Source of the DNA: Luteibacter jiangsuensis
GTDB taxonomy: Bacteria > Pseudomonadota > Gammaproteobacteria > Xanthomonadales > Rhodanobacteraceae
DNA length: 64,000 nt
Assembly (NCBI RefSeq): GCF_011742555.1
Contig: NZ_JAAQQR010000005.1
Span: 62,001 to 126,000, forward strand
Reading direction: 5' to 3'
The position numbers were made by a program, and so were the translations under genes. The number at the start of each line of letters is the position of its first letter. The stretch's first letter is position 1. Below are positions 18,313 to 26,776 of the stretch, one piece after another. The notes below the pieces were generated by a model, which was not told the origin of the DNA, did no database searches, and saw only the letters and a list, made by a program, of their open reading frames with translations.

Positions 18313-19533
18313 TCACACCGACACGCCTTGCCGCGCTGCGAGTGCCGCCTCGCGTCTGCGCGACGCACGTTTGCGCAGCAGGGATCCGAGCACGTGCAGG
18401 GCCGGTCGCGGATCGTCCCAGCGGAAGACGTGCAAGTCCGCCCTCGCCCACTGCGTGACCAACCGCAAGACGTTGCCCATACCCCGCACCGGCGTTCGCC
18501 CGATACTGGACAGATCGTGATAGAGATCGACACATAGCTTGCCTGCCGGGTAGTCATACGAGGCTGTCCGCACCGGCTCGCCCAGGGCGTCCCGCCAGGC
18601 CATCTCGCACACGTTCACCCCGTACCGGGCGGCGAACTCGACATACGTCCACGCACATGTGTTGACCTCGATGATCCTGAACCGCCCGTCCCGTGGATCG
18701 CGTTTGAATTCGGCACTGAAGATGCCGCGGTAACCGACGCTGTCCAGCAAACGGCGCACGTGCGCCACGGCCTCCTCCGCCTGGTTGAGGGGAACGGAAC
18801 ACGAGCAGGAGCTGTTTCCGAAATCGGGTGGAGACATGCGCATGCGCCGGCGAACGAACAAGCCCGGATAAGTGCCGCCGGCATCGCGGAACCCATCCAC
18901 GAAAAAATGCTCTGTCGGAGGGCCGGGGATGTATTCCTGGGCCATGAGCGAGAAGCCCTGGGCATGCAGGTGGGCCCAGGTGGTCTGCAGTTCTTCCCGG
19001 GAGTGCACCCACACACCCTTGGCGCCAACAACGTCGCTGAAACGCTGCGAATTCACCGGCTTGATGAACACCCGCCCGAGGGAGTCCATCGGAACGGCCT
19101 CGACGTCGGCGAGCGATCCGAGGTGGAAGGTTCGCGGATGAGGTATGCCGATGCCCTCCAGATGCCGGGCGAAGCGGGCCTTGTCCTGCAGCAAGGTCTG
19201 AACGTCTTGGCTCGCGGTGGATACCGCGAAGCGGTCCCGAAGGTCCGGCGGCAGTCTGGAGAGCCACATGGCGATGTCGTCGGCGCCGGCGACGAGCACC
19301 GCGCGCTCGATGGGCATCGCGCGCAGCGCATCTTCCGCCGCAGGGCCCGGGCGACCATCCCATGTCGTACCGGGAACGGGGCGGTACCAACGCGAGCGCG
19401 TGGCCAGGTCGCCGGGAGGACACACCACATACGCGGGAATTCCGGCCAGGGTCACGGCGCGAAGGATGCCGAGCGCCGTGGGTCCCTGGCCCAGGACGAT
19501 GACCGGCACGCGGCCGGCGTCGACGACGTTCAT
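18313..19533 (-). CDS. ATP-grasp carboligase-like enzyme of unknown substrate
   Basis: The 406-residue protein begins with a Rossmann-like pre-ATP-grasp region (VPVIVLGQGPTALGILRAV, 9-27). An ATP-grasp domain follows from about 115 to 310, with VFIKPVNSQRF, MAQEYIPGPPTEHFF and the metal-binding RIIEVNTCAWTY. Such enzymes join a carboxylate to an amine through an acyl phosphate. The closest general type is the carbamoyl-phosphate synthase-like / D-aspartate ligase group. A basic tail (RKRASRRREAALAARQG) ends the chain. No partner gene is beside it. It is convergent with the CBS gene and divergent from a small membrane protein gene. Confidence 0.75.
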   Translation of the reverse strand: MNVVDAGRVPVIVLGQGPTALGILRAVTLAGIPAYVVCPPGDLATRSRWYRPVPGTTWDGRPGPAAEDALRAMPIERAVLVAGADDIAMWLSRLPPDLRDRFAVSTASQDVQTLLQDKARFARHLEGIGIPHPRTFHLGSLADVEAVPMDSLGRVFIKPVNSQRFSDVVGAKGVWVHSREELQTTWAHLHAQGFSLMAQEYIPGPPTEHFFVDGFRDAGGTYPGLFVRRRMRMSPPDFGNSSCSCSVPLNQAEEAVAHVRRLLDSVGYRGIFSAEFKRDPRDGRFRIIEVNTCAWTYVEFAARYGVNVCEMAWRDALGEPVRTASYDYPAGKLCVDLYHDLSSIGRTPVRGMGNVLRLVTQWARADLHVFRWDDPRPALHVLGSLLRKRASRRREAALAARQGVSV

Positions 19534-19703
19534 GACTTCCCTCGGCCTGCCGCCGTTCTTGAAGTGACGGAGGCATTACATCCCAAGGTTGCCTAAGGCG
19601 GCAGTCGGCTGCATGGCCTATCCTTCGCTGCCGGTTCATGGCCGATAGGCATACCGTAGCCGCCCGCCATCGACCTCGTTCAACCTCTGTCCCGGAGTTC
19701 CTC

Positions 19704-20054
19704 ATGCTTTGGATCGTGACCAAATACGCCATCACCGCGGCTGTCGTGGTGCTCGTTTCCGAGGTGGCAAAACGCAGCGATCGCATGGGTGCTCTCCTGG
19801 CATCGCTTCCGCTTGTCACGCTCCTGGCCCTGATATGGCTCCATGTCGAGCGGCAACCGGCCGAGAAGATCGCCAGCCACGCCTGGTACACCTTCTGGTA
19901 CGTGGTGCCGACCTTGCCCATGTTCCTGCTGTTCCCGGCACTACTGGCCCGGTTCGGGTTCTGGGCAGCGTTGGGCATGAGCGCGCTCATCACCGTGGTC
20001 AGCTTCGGCGCGTTCGCCTATGCGGTCCGCCCCTTCGGCATCCGGTTGCTCTAG
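19704..20054 (+). CDS. Small membrane protein, DUF3147-like
   Basis: This 116-residue protein has four predicted membrane spans (about 4-20, 25-42, 62-82 and 88-108), with RSDRMGALLASLPLVTLLALI in the first loop region and the second span. The pattern matches the DUF3147 family of small inner membrane proteins of unknown function. The start ATG 19704 has GGAG six bases upstream; a longer open frame exists but lacks a binding site. Confidence 0.75.
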   Translation: MLWIVTKYAITAAVVVLVSEVAKRSDRMGALLASLPLVTLLALIWLHVERQPAEKIASHAWYTFWYVVPTLPMFLLFPALLARFGFWAALGMSALITVVSFGAFAYAVRPFGIRLL

Positions 20055-20169
20055 CACCTCAGGTACCCGGCCTTTTTGAAAGCGCGGGCGCCGACCAAGC
20101 CAGGACACCGGACTGAGCGTAGGAATGACCCGTAGAGCCATTCGGCTACTGCCTTGCTCCAGCGAGCCG

Positions 20170-20880
20170 CTACCAGGGAACCGTCTTGCCGTCCCGATCC
20201 AGATATTCCAGCCCCGGGCGGCTTCGCTTGCGCTGGATGACGTCGAGAATGAGCGGAATACTCTCTTCGACGGTGTAAGGCGCCTCGTCGCCACCAAGGT
20301 CGGTGCGGATCCAGCCCGGTGCCAGAAGGAGCAACGCACGCTTCGAGCCGGCCTGCCGGGCAGCGTAGCTGCGCATGTACTGGTTCAATGCCGCCTTCGA
20401 GCCGCGGTAGACCTCGCGACCGCCCCGCTCGTTATTGGCGATGCTGCCCTGCCCCGACGACATCACGCCGATCAGGCCATCGCTGGTCACCAGACCCTCG
20501 AGACCTTCGACCACCCTCATGGGACTCAGCGCATTGGTCACCATGACCTGGACGAACTCGTCCGTGGAAACTTCCGCGATCGTCTCGCCCGGATTCTCGT
20601 TCGTGGTTCCGGCATTGACGAAGAGAACATCGAAACGATTCCCCTCGAGCCGGTCACGCAACGCGGCAATGTCTTCGACCCGGGTGATGTCGATCCGCTC
20701 GACAACCAGCTTCCCGTTGCTCGCACCGGCCAGATCATGCAGCGGGGTATGCCCACTGCCGCGAACGGTGCCCGTCACACGCCAACCCAGCTTCAGGAAT
20801 CCTTCCGCCATAGCGTGCCCCAGTCCACGGGAGGCACCGATGATGAGGATGGAAGGCGATTCATTCTGCGACGGCATCAT
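20170..20880 (-). CDS. Short-chain dehydrogenase/reductase
   Basis: The 236-residue protein is a classical-size SDR. The cofactor motif GASRGLG is at 15-21, NAG near 90, and the catalytic pair appears as YRGSK preceded by MSSGQGS for the catalytic Ser. Cofactor preference and substrate cannot be told. It is divergent from the serine hydrolase gene, and the BlaI/CopY-type operator lies between them, nearer the hydrolase. Confidence 0.88.
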   Translation of the reverse strand: MMPSQNESPSILIIGASRGLGHAMAEGFLKLGWRVTGTVRGSGHTPLHDLAGASNGKLVVERIDITRVEDIAALRDRLEGNRFDVLFVNAGTTNENPGETIAEVSTDEFVQVMVTNALSPMRVVEGLEGLVTSDGLIGVMSSGQGSIANNERGGREVYRGSKAALNQYMRSYAARQAGSKRALLLLAPGWIRTDLGGDEAPYTVEESIPLILDVIQRKRSRPGLEYLDRDGKTVPW

Positions 20881-21003
20881 GGAGTCCTCGCGGGCCAGTG
20901 AGACGACACATCATACGCGTCTGGCTCAACGTTCTTTCACTTCAACGTATATCCCTCTCCGCATGTCGAAGGTCATGGGTCCCATCCGCCCTCGCACCAA
21001 ATA

Positions 21004-21019
21004 GACTACAGCTGTAGTC
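21004..21019. promoter_or_regulatory. Perfect palindrome of BlaI/MecI/CopY operator type
   Basis: GACTACAGCTGTAGTC is a perfect 16-base palindrome that includes TACA-N2-TGTA, the core bound by BlaI/MecI/CopY winged-helix repressors. It ends 19 bases before the start of a penicillin-binding-type serine hydrolase gene, where a repressor would block transcription. No blaI gene is in the window. Confidence 0.55.
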
Positions 21020-21038
21020 AACATGACCGGGGTGACAT

Positions 21039-22745
21039 GTGAACAGGCGGCTCATAGGGGCAATACTCGGAATCGCAGCAGCGGCAACCGTTGGGGCCAC
21101 CGAGCGGAGCGCAGGCAACTCCGCCGCCGTGAACGCCCTGTTCAAGCCATGGCAGACACCTGGCAGCCCGGGTTGCGCCGTCTCTGTCACGAAAGCGCAG
21201 CAGCTCGTATTCGAGAGCGCCTACGGAAATGCTGTCGTCACCGACCACGTGCCCAACACGCCGTCCACGACCTTTCACATCGCGTCCGTCTCGAAGCAGT
21301 TCACGGCTTTCGCGATCTACCTTCTGCAAGCAGACGGCAAACTGTCGATCGAAGACAATGTTCGCAAGTACGTGCCCGAGTTGCACGACTTCGGCCGTTC
21401 GATCAGGATCGCCGACCTCCTTCATCACACCAGCGGCCTCCGCGACCAATGGAGCCTGCTAGCGCTGGCGGGGCGAAGACTGGAAGACACGATCGCCCAG
21501 GACGACGTGCTTCGTGCGATTTTCGCGCAGCGGGAGCTGAATTTTCCGACGGGTAGCCGCTTCGGTTATTCCAATTCCAACTACACGCTGCTTGCCCTGG
21601 TGGTGGAGCGGGTGTCAGGCCAATCCTTCGCTCGGTTCATGGCCAAACGCGTGTTCGAACCGTTAGGAATGACGGACACCTGGATCCAGGATGATTTTCG
21701 CGTTCTGCACAGCGGGCACGCCGAGCCGTACGGCCCCGGCCCAGGTGGCCTTCAACATCGTTCGCTCCCCTACTCCACGTATGGGGCGACCGGTGTCCAG
21801 ACCAGTGTCGAAGACATGGCGCGCTGGGCCATGAACCTTGATCGGCCGAAGGTCGGCACGCGCGGCCTCGTCGAGGCCATGAAGGCCACCACGCGCGACG
21901 ATGCCGGCCGGGCGGTCAACTACGCCTCGGGATTCGAAACGGCACGCTATCGCGGCGCCGCGACCATCGAACATAGCGGCACGGACCCTGGATACGTCGC
22001 CGACTTTCTCATGTTCCCGGCGCATCGTTTCGCGGTCACCGTTCTTTGCAATACCGAAGGACCGAATCCGATCGAACTCGCCCACGCCATCGCCGATATT
22101 TATCTGGGCGGCGTTCTCGCTCCGAAGACAGTTGTCGAGCACAAACCCGTCGTGCTGGATGCGAAGCATCTCGCAAGCTTCGCAGGAACCTACCAGGAAG
22201 AACCCGGCATCCTGTTCGCGGTAACTCTCCGTGACGGCAAGCTGTTCATGCAGGACCGCGATGCGTTGACAGCCTTCGGTGAGCGCGATTTCTTCCTGGC
22301 GAACGCGCCCGTGACATTCGGTTTTCCCGACGGGAACACGCTCGTCATCCATGAGCCGGACCATGACCGCGTCGCCAGACGCATCCCGACGGTGGCCGTT
22401 CCCGACCTCACGCCGGCAAACATGCAGGACTATGCTGGCGCTTATTACAGTCCGGAACTCAACGCGGTATACAACGTGGCGATTCGCGAGGGAGCGCTCT
22501 GGTTGAGCGGCCCGCTCGGCGACGCGGCGGTGCGGCAGCAGGCAGCGCCATTGCGCGAACCGGACGCGTTTTACACCGAATCCCTTGCCGGCGCGCTGCA
22601 GTTCCGCCGCGACGATCGACAGCGGGTCAGCGAATTCGCCTTGTCCAACGGCAGGGTCATCGGCCTGCGCTTCGTGAAATTACGCGATGGGTTGCCGGAG
22701 CTGGTGCATGACGATGCGCCGCCCAGAGTAAAGGCCTCGCCGTAA
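21039..22745 (+). CDS. Secreted serine hydrolase of the beta-lactamase / penicillin-binding family
   Basis: From GTG 21039 the product has 568 residues with a Sec signal peptide (about 1-20). The beta-lactamase-type domain carries S83-V-S-K86 (SxxK), Y177-S-N179 and H312-S-G314, the class C / esterase version of the third motif. After about residue 370 comes a C-terminal beta-rich region of the type found in serine hydrolases of this group (FAGTYQEEPGILFAVTLRDG and DYAGAYYSPELNAVYNVAI look like two repeats). It may act as a peptidase or esterase in the periplasm; a true beta-lactamase is less likely at this length. Confidence 0.88.
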   Translation: MNRRLIGAILGIAAAATVGATERSAGNSAAVNALFKPWQTPGSPGCAVSVTKAQQLVFESAYGNAVVTDHVPNTPSTTFHIASVSKQFTAFAIYLLQADGKLSIEDNVRKYVPELHDFGRSIRIADLLHHTSGLRDQWSLLALAGRRLEDTIAQDDVLRAIFAQRELNFPTGSRFGYSNSNYTLLALVVERVSGQSFARFMAKRVFEPLGMTDTWIQDDFRVLHSGHAEPYGPGPGGLQHRSLPYSTYGATGVQTSVEDMARWAMNLDRPKVGTRGLVEAMKATTRDDAGRAVNYASGFETARYRGAATIEHSGTDPGYVADFLMFPAHRFAVTVLCNTEGPNPIELAHAIADIYLGGVLAPKTVVEHKPVVLDAKHLASFAGTYQEEPGILFAVTLRDGKLFMQDRDALTAFGERDFFLANAPVTFGFPDGNTLVIHEPDHDRVARRIPTVAVPDLTPANMQDYAGAYYSPELNAVYNVAIREGALWLSGPLGDAAVRQQAAPLREPDAFYTESLAGALQFRRDDRQRVSEFALSNGRVIGLRFVKLRDGLPELVHDDAPPRVKASP

Positions 22746-22811
22746 CCCGGTATCAGATGTCGGTTACAAGTCCATTGAGATACAGAGGGCGGATAGGTAC
22801 GCTTCGCCCTT

Positions 22812-24683
22812 ATGCCCAAGTTGAAAAGCAACCAAGTCCTTGTCACCGTTGGCACCGCGTGTTCCGTGTCGGCCGTAGGTTCCACCGAGACCTATCAGGC
22901 GCTTGTCGCCGGATCGGAGGAATTTCTTCCCCTTGCCGCCTTCGACGCCGGACTCGTCTCGATCCCCGCCGATGCCGAAAGCGCCGCCCAGGGCTTGCGC
23001 TGGGCCTCCGGCGAACAGGCCGGCGAGCCGGTGAGCCTCGACGAGCTCGAACGCCAGCATGGCGATGCCTTGCGCGCGAACATCGGCATCCGCCGCCTGC
23101 CCCGCGTGGTCGAGCTCGCCCCCCGCGTGGCGACAGACATTGCCGCGCCCCTGCCGCACGACCTCGAATCCGGTGGTCTGCGCAGGCTGGCGGGCCTGCG
23201 CTACGAGGACATCCGCGCCTCGAAGCTGAAGGACATGCACGGGCTCTTCCAGGACGACCCGCTGCTCAGTCCCTCGTTGCAGGCACAGCTTTTTGCCTAT
23301 GGCGCCCTGGGTGCGCTCGCGGGTCTTCCGCGCCCGTTGTCCGAGCTGGTGCCCGATCCGTTTGGATTCCGCATCGCGTCGGCCACCGCTTTCGGCGGTA
23401 TGGACGCGCTGGCCCAATGGCTGAGGCCCGATGCCCCGCTGCCACCCGGCGGTATTCCGAAAGACACCTTTGCCGTGCGCCTGGCGCATTCCCTGGGCTC
23501 GCACGGGCCGGCACTGGTGTCCACCATGCTGGCTCCGAGCTACAGTATCAGCCGCGTGCTGAAGAATCCGGAGCTGCGCGAATCGCTGCGTTCCGACAAC
23601 GTCGGCTTCATGCGCGTGCCGCAGACGCCGATGACCGCGGTGGGCGCCTGCGCATCCAGCCTCATCGCGCTCGCGGACATCGCGCCGCAGCTGCTGTTCG
23701 ATTATCCGGGCTTCCAGAAGCCGCAGATGGCACTGCTCACGGCCGCCGACGCCGCCTTGCAGCCAAGCTACGGCATCCTCGAAGCCTTTGGCGGCGGGGC
23801 GTTGATGACCAGCGAGAAGCTGGCCGCGAAGAACGCCGCCCATGCCGATGGCAGCCAGCGCAGCGTGCACGATTCGCTCGCCCCGTTCGACATCGACGCC
23901 GACGGCACCGTCGTCGGCCATGGCGGTTCCGGGCTGCTCGTGACGACGCTGGACTTCGCGTTACGCAACAGGCTGGACATCACGTCCATCATCGTCGGTT
24001 GGGGCCAGAGCGCCGAGGCCGGCGGCAAGGCGCATTTCGCCGGCGTAGGTTTCGGTGGCGAGAACGCCCTGGTACAGGCTTTGGACATGGCCTTCCAGGG
24101 GCACGGCTACGGCGTCCAAGACTTCCAGTACCTTGCGGCACACGCCACCGGCACGCGCACCAACTCGAAAACCGACCTCGGCACAGCGTGGGCCGGTTTG
24201 AGCGGTGCAGCCGAGCGTCAGGGAGTCACCGGCGCGCTGCCGAAGCTTTTCGTCGGTACACCGAAAGCCGTCGGCGACGGTCACACCATGGGCGAAACCG
24301 GCCTGAAGGCGCTGTCGCAAGCGCTGCAGTTCGTGCTTGGCCGGCCCGCGCCGGGCGTCCCGACGCTGCGCCGGCTCGATCCCGATCTGGCCGACGTGGC
24401 GGCCCATTTCCATTTGCAGGCCGAGCCGTCGCCGGGCAACGCCGATGGCGGGGCCCTATGTGCCACGCAGGGGTTCGGCGGTTACAACGGCGCTGTCGCG
24501 CTGCGATCGGCCACGCCCGAAGCATTCGCGCGCTACGAGTGCGATCCTGGTGTCCTCGCGGCTTATCTCGACGCCTGGCCGGCTATTCGCAATGAACGCG
24601 AGCAGCGCGAGCGCTTGGCCCGGCGCAGCCCCAAGCTGGCCCTTGCGATGGCGGAAACGCATCGCTGGACCGGCCTGGAATAA
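22812..24683 (+). CDS. Beta-ketoacyl-ACP synthase, FabY-like long form
   Basis: The 623-residue protein is a KAS I/II fold enzyme with an intact triad: C280 in VGACASS, H444 in AAHATGT and H491, with K485, in TPKAVGDGHTMGETG. It has about 200 more residues than FabB/FabF. The long N-terminus, the GFGGYNGA motif and the tail AYLDAWPAIRNEREQRERLA resemble, from memory, Pseudomonas FabY, which starts fatty acid synthesis. The gene stands alone, with no acyl carrier protein or other fab genes nearby. Start is ATG 22812. Confidence 0.82.
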   Translation: MPKLKSNQVLVTVGTACSVSAVGSTETYQALVAGSEEFLPLAAFDAGLVSIPADAESAAQGLRWASGEQAGEPVSLDELERQHGDALRANIGIRRLPRVVELAPRVATDIAAPLPHDLESGGLRRLAGLRYEDIRASKLKDMHGLFQDDPLLSPSLQAQLFAYGALGALAGLPRPLSELVPDPFGFRIASATAFGGMDALAQWLRPDAPLPPGGIPKDTFAVRLAHSLGSHGPALVSTMLAPSYSISRVLKNPELRESLRSDNVGFMRVPQTPMTAVGACASSLIALADIAPQLLFDYPGFQKPQMALLTAADAALQPSYGILEAFGGGALMTSEKLAAKNAAHADGSQRSVHDSLAPFDIDADGTVVGHGGSGLLVTTLDFALRNRLDITSIIVGWGQSAEAGGKAHFAGVGFGGENALVQALDMAFQGHGYGVQDFQYLAAHATGTRTNSKTDLGTAWAGLSGAAERQGVTGALPKLFVGTPKAVGDGHTMGETGLKALSQALQFVLGRPAPGVPTLRRLDPDLADVAAHFHLQAEPSPGNADGGALCATQGFGGYNGAVALRSATPEAFARYECDPGVLAAYLDAWPAIRNEREQRERLARRSPKLALAMAETHRWTGLE

Positions 24684-24710
24684 GGTTTTCCCGAACAACT
24701 TGTGCTTGTT

Positions 24711-24748
24711 GTGGGAGCCGGCTACGCCGGCGATCCCGCGGCAGCGGG
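24711..24748 (+). repeat. REP-like repeat between convergent genes
   Basis: GTGGGAGCCGGCTACGCCGG and the following bases form a stem GCCGGC-TAC-GCCGGC, extended by GGGA/TCCC. A second stem CCCGC-GGCA-GCGGG follows. The GTGGGAGC head is typical of REP elements in pseudomonads and xanthomonads. It lies between two convergent genes and may help end both transcripts. No second copy was noticed in the window. Confidence 0.6.
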
Positions 24749-24832
24749 CAGTCTTGGCGACGCAATCCTCTGTAACGGAAAGGCGGACTGGCGATGAACC
24801 CGCCGGCCCGCCGTCTTCTCGTAGCACCTACA

Positions 24833-25609
24833 TCAGACCTGCGCCTGGCCGCCGTCCACGAACAGCTGCACACCCGTGATGAAGCTGGCTTCGTCCGAGG
24901 CGAGGAACGACACCGCCTTCGCCACTTCGTCCGGCGTGCCGGTACGACCCAGCGGCGATACCGAACTCACCTGTTCCACATAGGCGGCGATCTGCTCGTC
25001 GGTGAATCCCAGCTCGTTCTTGTAGCCCGGGGTGACGATGACGCCCGGCGCGACGACGTTCACGCGGATGTCCCGCCCTTTCAGGTCCGTGGCCAGCGTG
25101 CGGGCCAGCGAGCGCACCGCTGCCTTGGTCGCGGCATACACGCCGAAGGCCGCCGGGCCCTGCACGGAAACCATCGAACCGTTGAGCACGATGGCCGAGC
25201 CGGGCCCCATCAGGCGCAGCGCATGCTGCACGGTGAACAGCGTGCCCTTCACGTTGATGTCGAAGTACTTGTCGAACTGTGCCTCGGTCACCTGGTCGAG
25301 CGGCGTGAATTCGCCGCCGCCCGCGTTGGCGAAGAGGATGTCGAGGCGGCCGCTCTGCTCGCGGATGCGCCCGAAAATGCGGTCGAGGTCGGCGGGCTTC
25401 GAGATGTCGCCTTGCAGCGGGGTCGCGCCAATGCGCTCGGCCACCTTGTTCAGCTCCTCTTCGCGGCGGCCGGTAATGTAGACGGTTCCGCCCTCTCGAA
25501 TGAAACGCTCGGCAGCCGCCTCGCCCAGACCGGAGCTGCCGCCGGTAACGAGGATGATCTTGCCTGCATGGCGTGTGGTGTGGACGTTGCTCGTGTCTAG
25601 CGTATGCAT
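24833..25609 (-). CDS. Short-chain dehydrogenase/reductase (glucose-dehydrogenase-like)
   Basis: The 258-residue classical SDR has TGGSSGLG (22-29), NAGGG near 95, the catalytic Ser in NGSMVS and YAATK for the Tyr/Lys pair. The C-terminus GVQLFVDGGQAQV is typical of tetrameric SDRs. The substrate is unknown. It is divergent from a LysR-type gene, which probably regulates it. Confidence 0.9.
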   Translation of the reverse strand: MHTLDTSNVHTTRHAGKIILVTGGSSGLGEAAAERFIREGGTVYITGRREEELNKVAERIGATPLQGDISKPADLDRIFGRIREQSGRLDILFANAGGGEFTPLDQVTEAQFDKYFDINVKGTLFTVQHALRLMGPGSAIVLNGSMVSVQGPAAFGVYAATKAAVRSLARTLATDLKGRDIRVNVVAPGVIVTPGYKNELGFTDEQIAAYVEQVSSVSPLGRTGTPDEVAKAVSFLASDEASFITGVQLFVDGGQAQV

Positions 25610-25723
25610 GGTTCAATGCTCCGGATGGTGGATGAGGGAGGTGTTCCGACTTCCAATCTGGGGCCGGACCTGGCCGGATCATTCGGCACCTTGTGAGTTC
25701 TCAATTTCTAGAGAGAAACAATC

Positions 25724-26662
25724 GTGGAACGTCTTCTCGCCATGCAGCTCTTTGTCCGCGTCGTGGAAACGGGCACCTTTGCCCGGGCAGCCGCGAGCCT
25801 TCGCATCCCGACGTCGAGTGCGACGAAGCTCGTCCAGGCTCTGGAAGGCACCTTGGGCGTGCAGCTGCTCGAGCGCACCACGCGCCGCGTGTCCGTTACG
25901 GCGGAGGGCGCAGCGTATTACGAGCACGTGCGACGCATGCTCGAAGAACTCGACGATGTGGAAGCGCAACTCGGGCACCGCACACAGAGTCCGAAGGGCC
26001 TGCTCAGGGTCGATACCGGCGGGTCCGTCGCGGCGCAGCTGCTCATCCCCGGCCTTGTCGCCTTCCGTGCACGCTACCCGCTGATCCACCTGCAGATCGG
26101 CGTAACGGACCGCACCGTGGATCTGCCCAGCGAAGGCGTGGACTGCGCCATCCGCAGCACCGCCGACGACCCGCTACTGATCACGCGCAAGGTGGCCGAA
26201 TTGCCCTGGACACTATGCGCCGCACCGTCGTATCTGGCCGAGCGAGGGCATCCTGCCGGTGTGGAGGATCTTTCGCGGCACGATCTCGTCGGATACTTCT
26301 CGGCACGCAGTGGCCGCCCTGCCCCGCTCTCGCTGCGCACGGCGGCAGGCCACGTCGAGAGGCTCGACTGGACGTATGCGCTCGAGGTCAACGAAAGCAA
26401 CGCCCACGCCGCGGCGGCACGCCACGGCCTCGGCATCGTGCAGACGTTGCGGTTTCAGGTGGCCGATGAACTGGCAGACGGCCGGCTTGTGGAAATCCTT
26501 CCGGCACTGCAGCCGCCCCCGCTACCGGTGTACCTGGTCTATCCGCCCAGCCGGCGGAACAATGCACGCGTGCGCGCTTTCGTGGAATGGATACTCGACG
26601 ACCTGCCGCGCCGCGCGGGAGTGGAACGGGCTTCCGTCGATGGCTTGCCGATCCTGCGGTGA
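25724..26662 (+). CDS. LysR-family transcriptional regulator
   Basis: This 312-residue regulator starts at GTG 25724. The N-terminal winged helix (AMQLFVRVVETGTFARAAAS, SSATKLVQALEGTLGVQLLER) is followed by a substrate-binding domain from about 90. It is divergent from the SDR gene at 24833-25609, the usual layout for a LysR protein and its target. The C-terminal stretch runs into DNA shared with a GNAT gene remnant, so its last residues may have been reshaped by a deletion. Confidence 0.93.
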   Translation: MERLLAMQLFVRVVETGTFARAAASLRIPTSSATKLVQALEGTLGVQLLERTTRRVSVTAEGAAYYEHVRRMLEELDDVEAQLGHRTQSPKGLLRVDTGGSVAAQLLIPGLVAFRARYPLIHLQIGVTDRTVDLPSEGVDCAIRSTADDPLLITRKVAELPWTLCAAPSYLAERGHPAGVEDLSRHDLVGYFSARSGRPAPLSLRTAAGHVERLDWTYALEVNESNAHAAAARHGLGIVQTLRFQVADELADGRLVEILPALQPPPLPVYLVYPPSRRNNARVRAFVEWILDDLPRRAGVERASVDGLPILR

Positions 26663-26752
26663 CAGGAAATCGTGCGTGGCATCCACAGCGCGCCGCCAAA
26701 TTTCGACGACGCGCGCGCCATCGTCCGGAACGGATCTTCTTATCTCAATCAT
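26639..26752 (-). pseudogene. 5' fragment of a GNAT acetyltransferase gene (YjaB-like)
   Basis: From ATG 26752 the minus strand encodes MIEIRRSVPDDGARVVEIWR followed by RAVDATHDFLSPQDRQAI. This is strikingly like the first 38 residues of YjaB-type GNAT acetyltransferases. After that the frame runs antisense into the 3' end of the LysR gene and the similarity stops. The acetyl-CoA site and the rest of the domain are absent, so this is a truncated remnant. Confidence 0.55.
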
Positions 26753-26776
26753 TCCCACAGTATAGGGAAGGAAAGA

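Noticed and set aside
18313-19533. ATP-grasp enzyme at 18313-19533 as a second graspetide ligase
   Set aside because: It is of the carbamoyl-phosphate synthase-like type and no precursor-like short frame with a ribosome binding site is seen beside it.
25698-25717. TTCTC...GAGAA inverted repeat in the LysR-SDR divergent promoter
   Set aside because: Five-base arms in an A+T-richer patch are expected by chance; it could be a LysR site but nothing singles it out.
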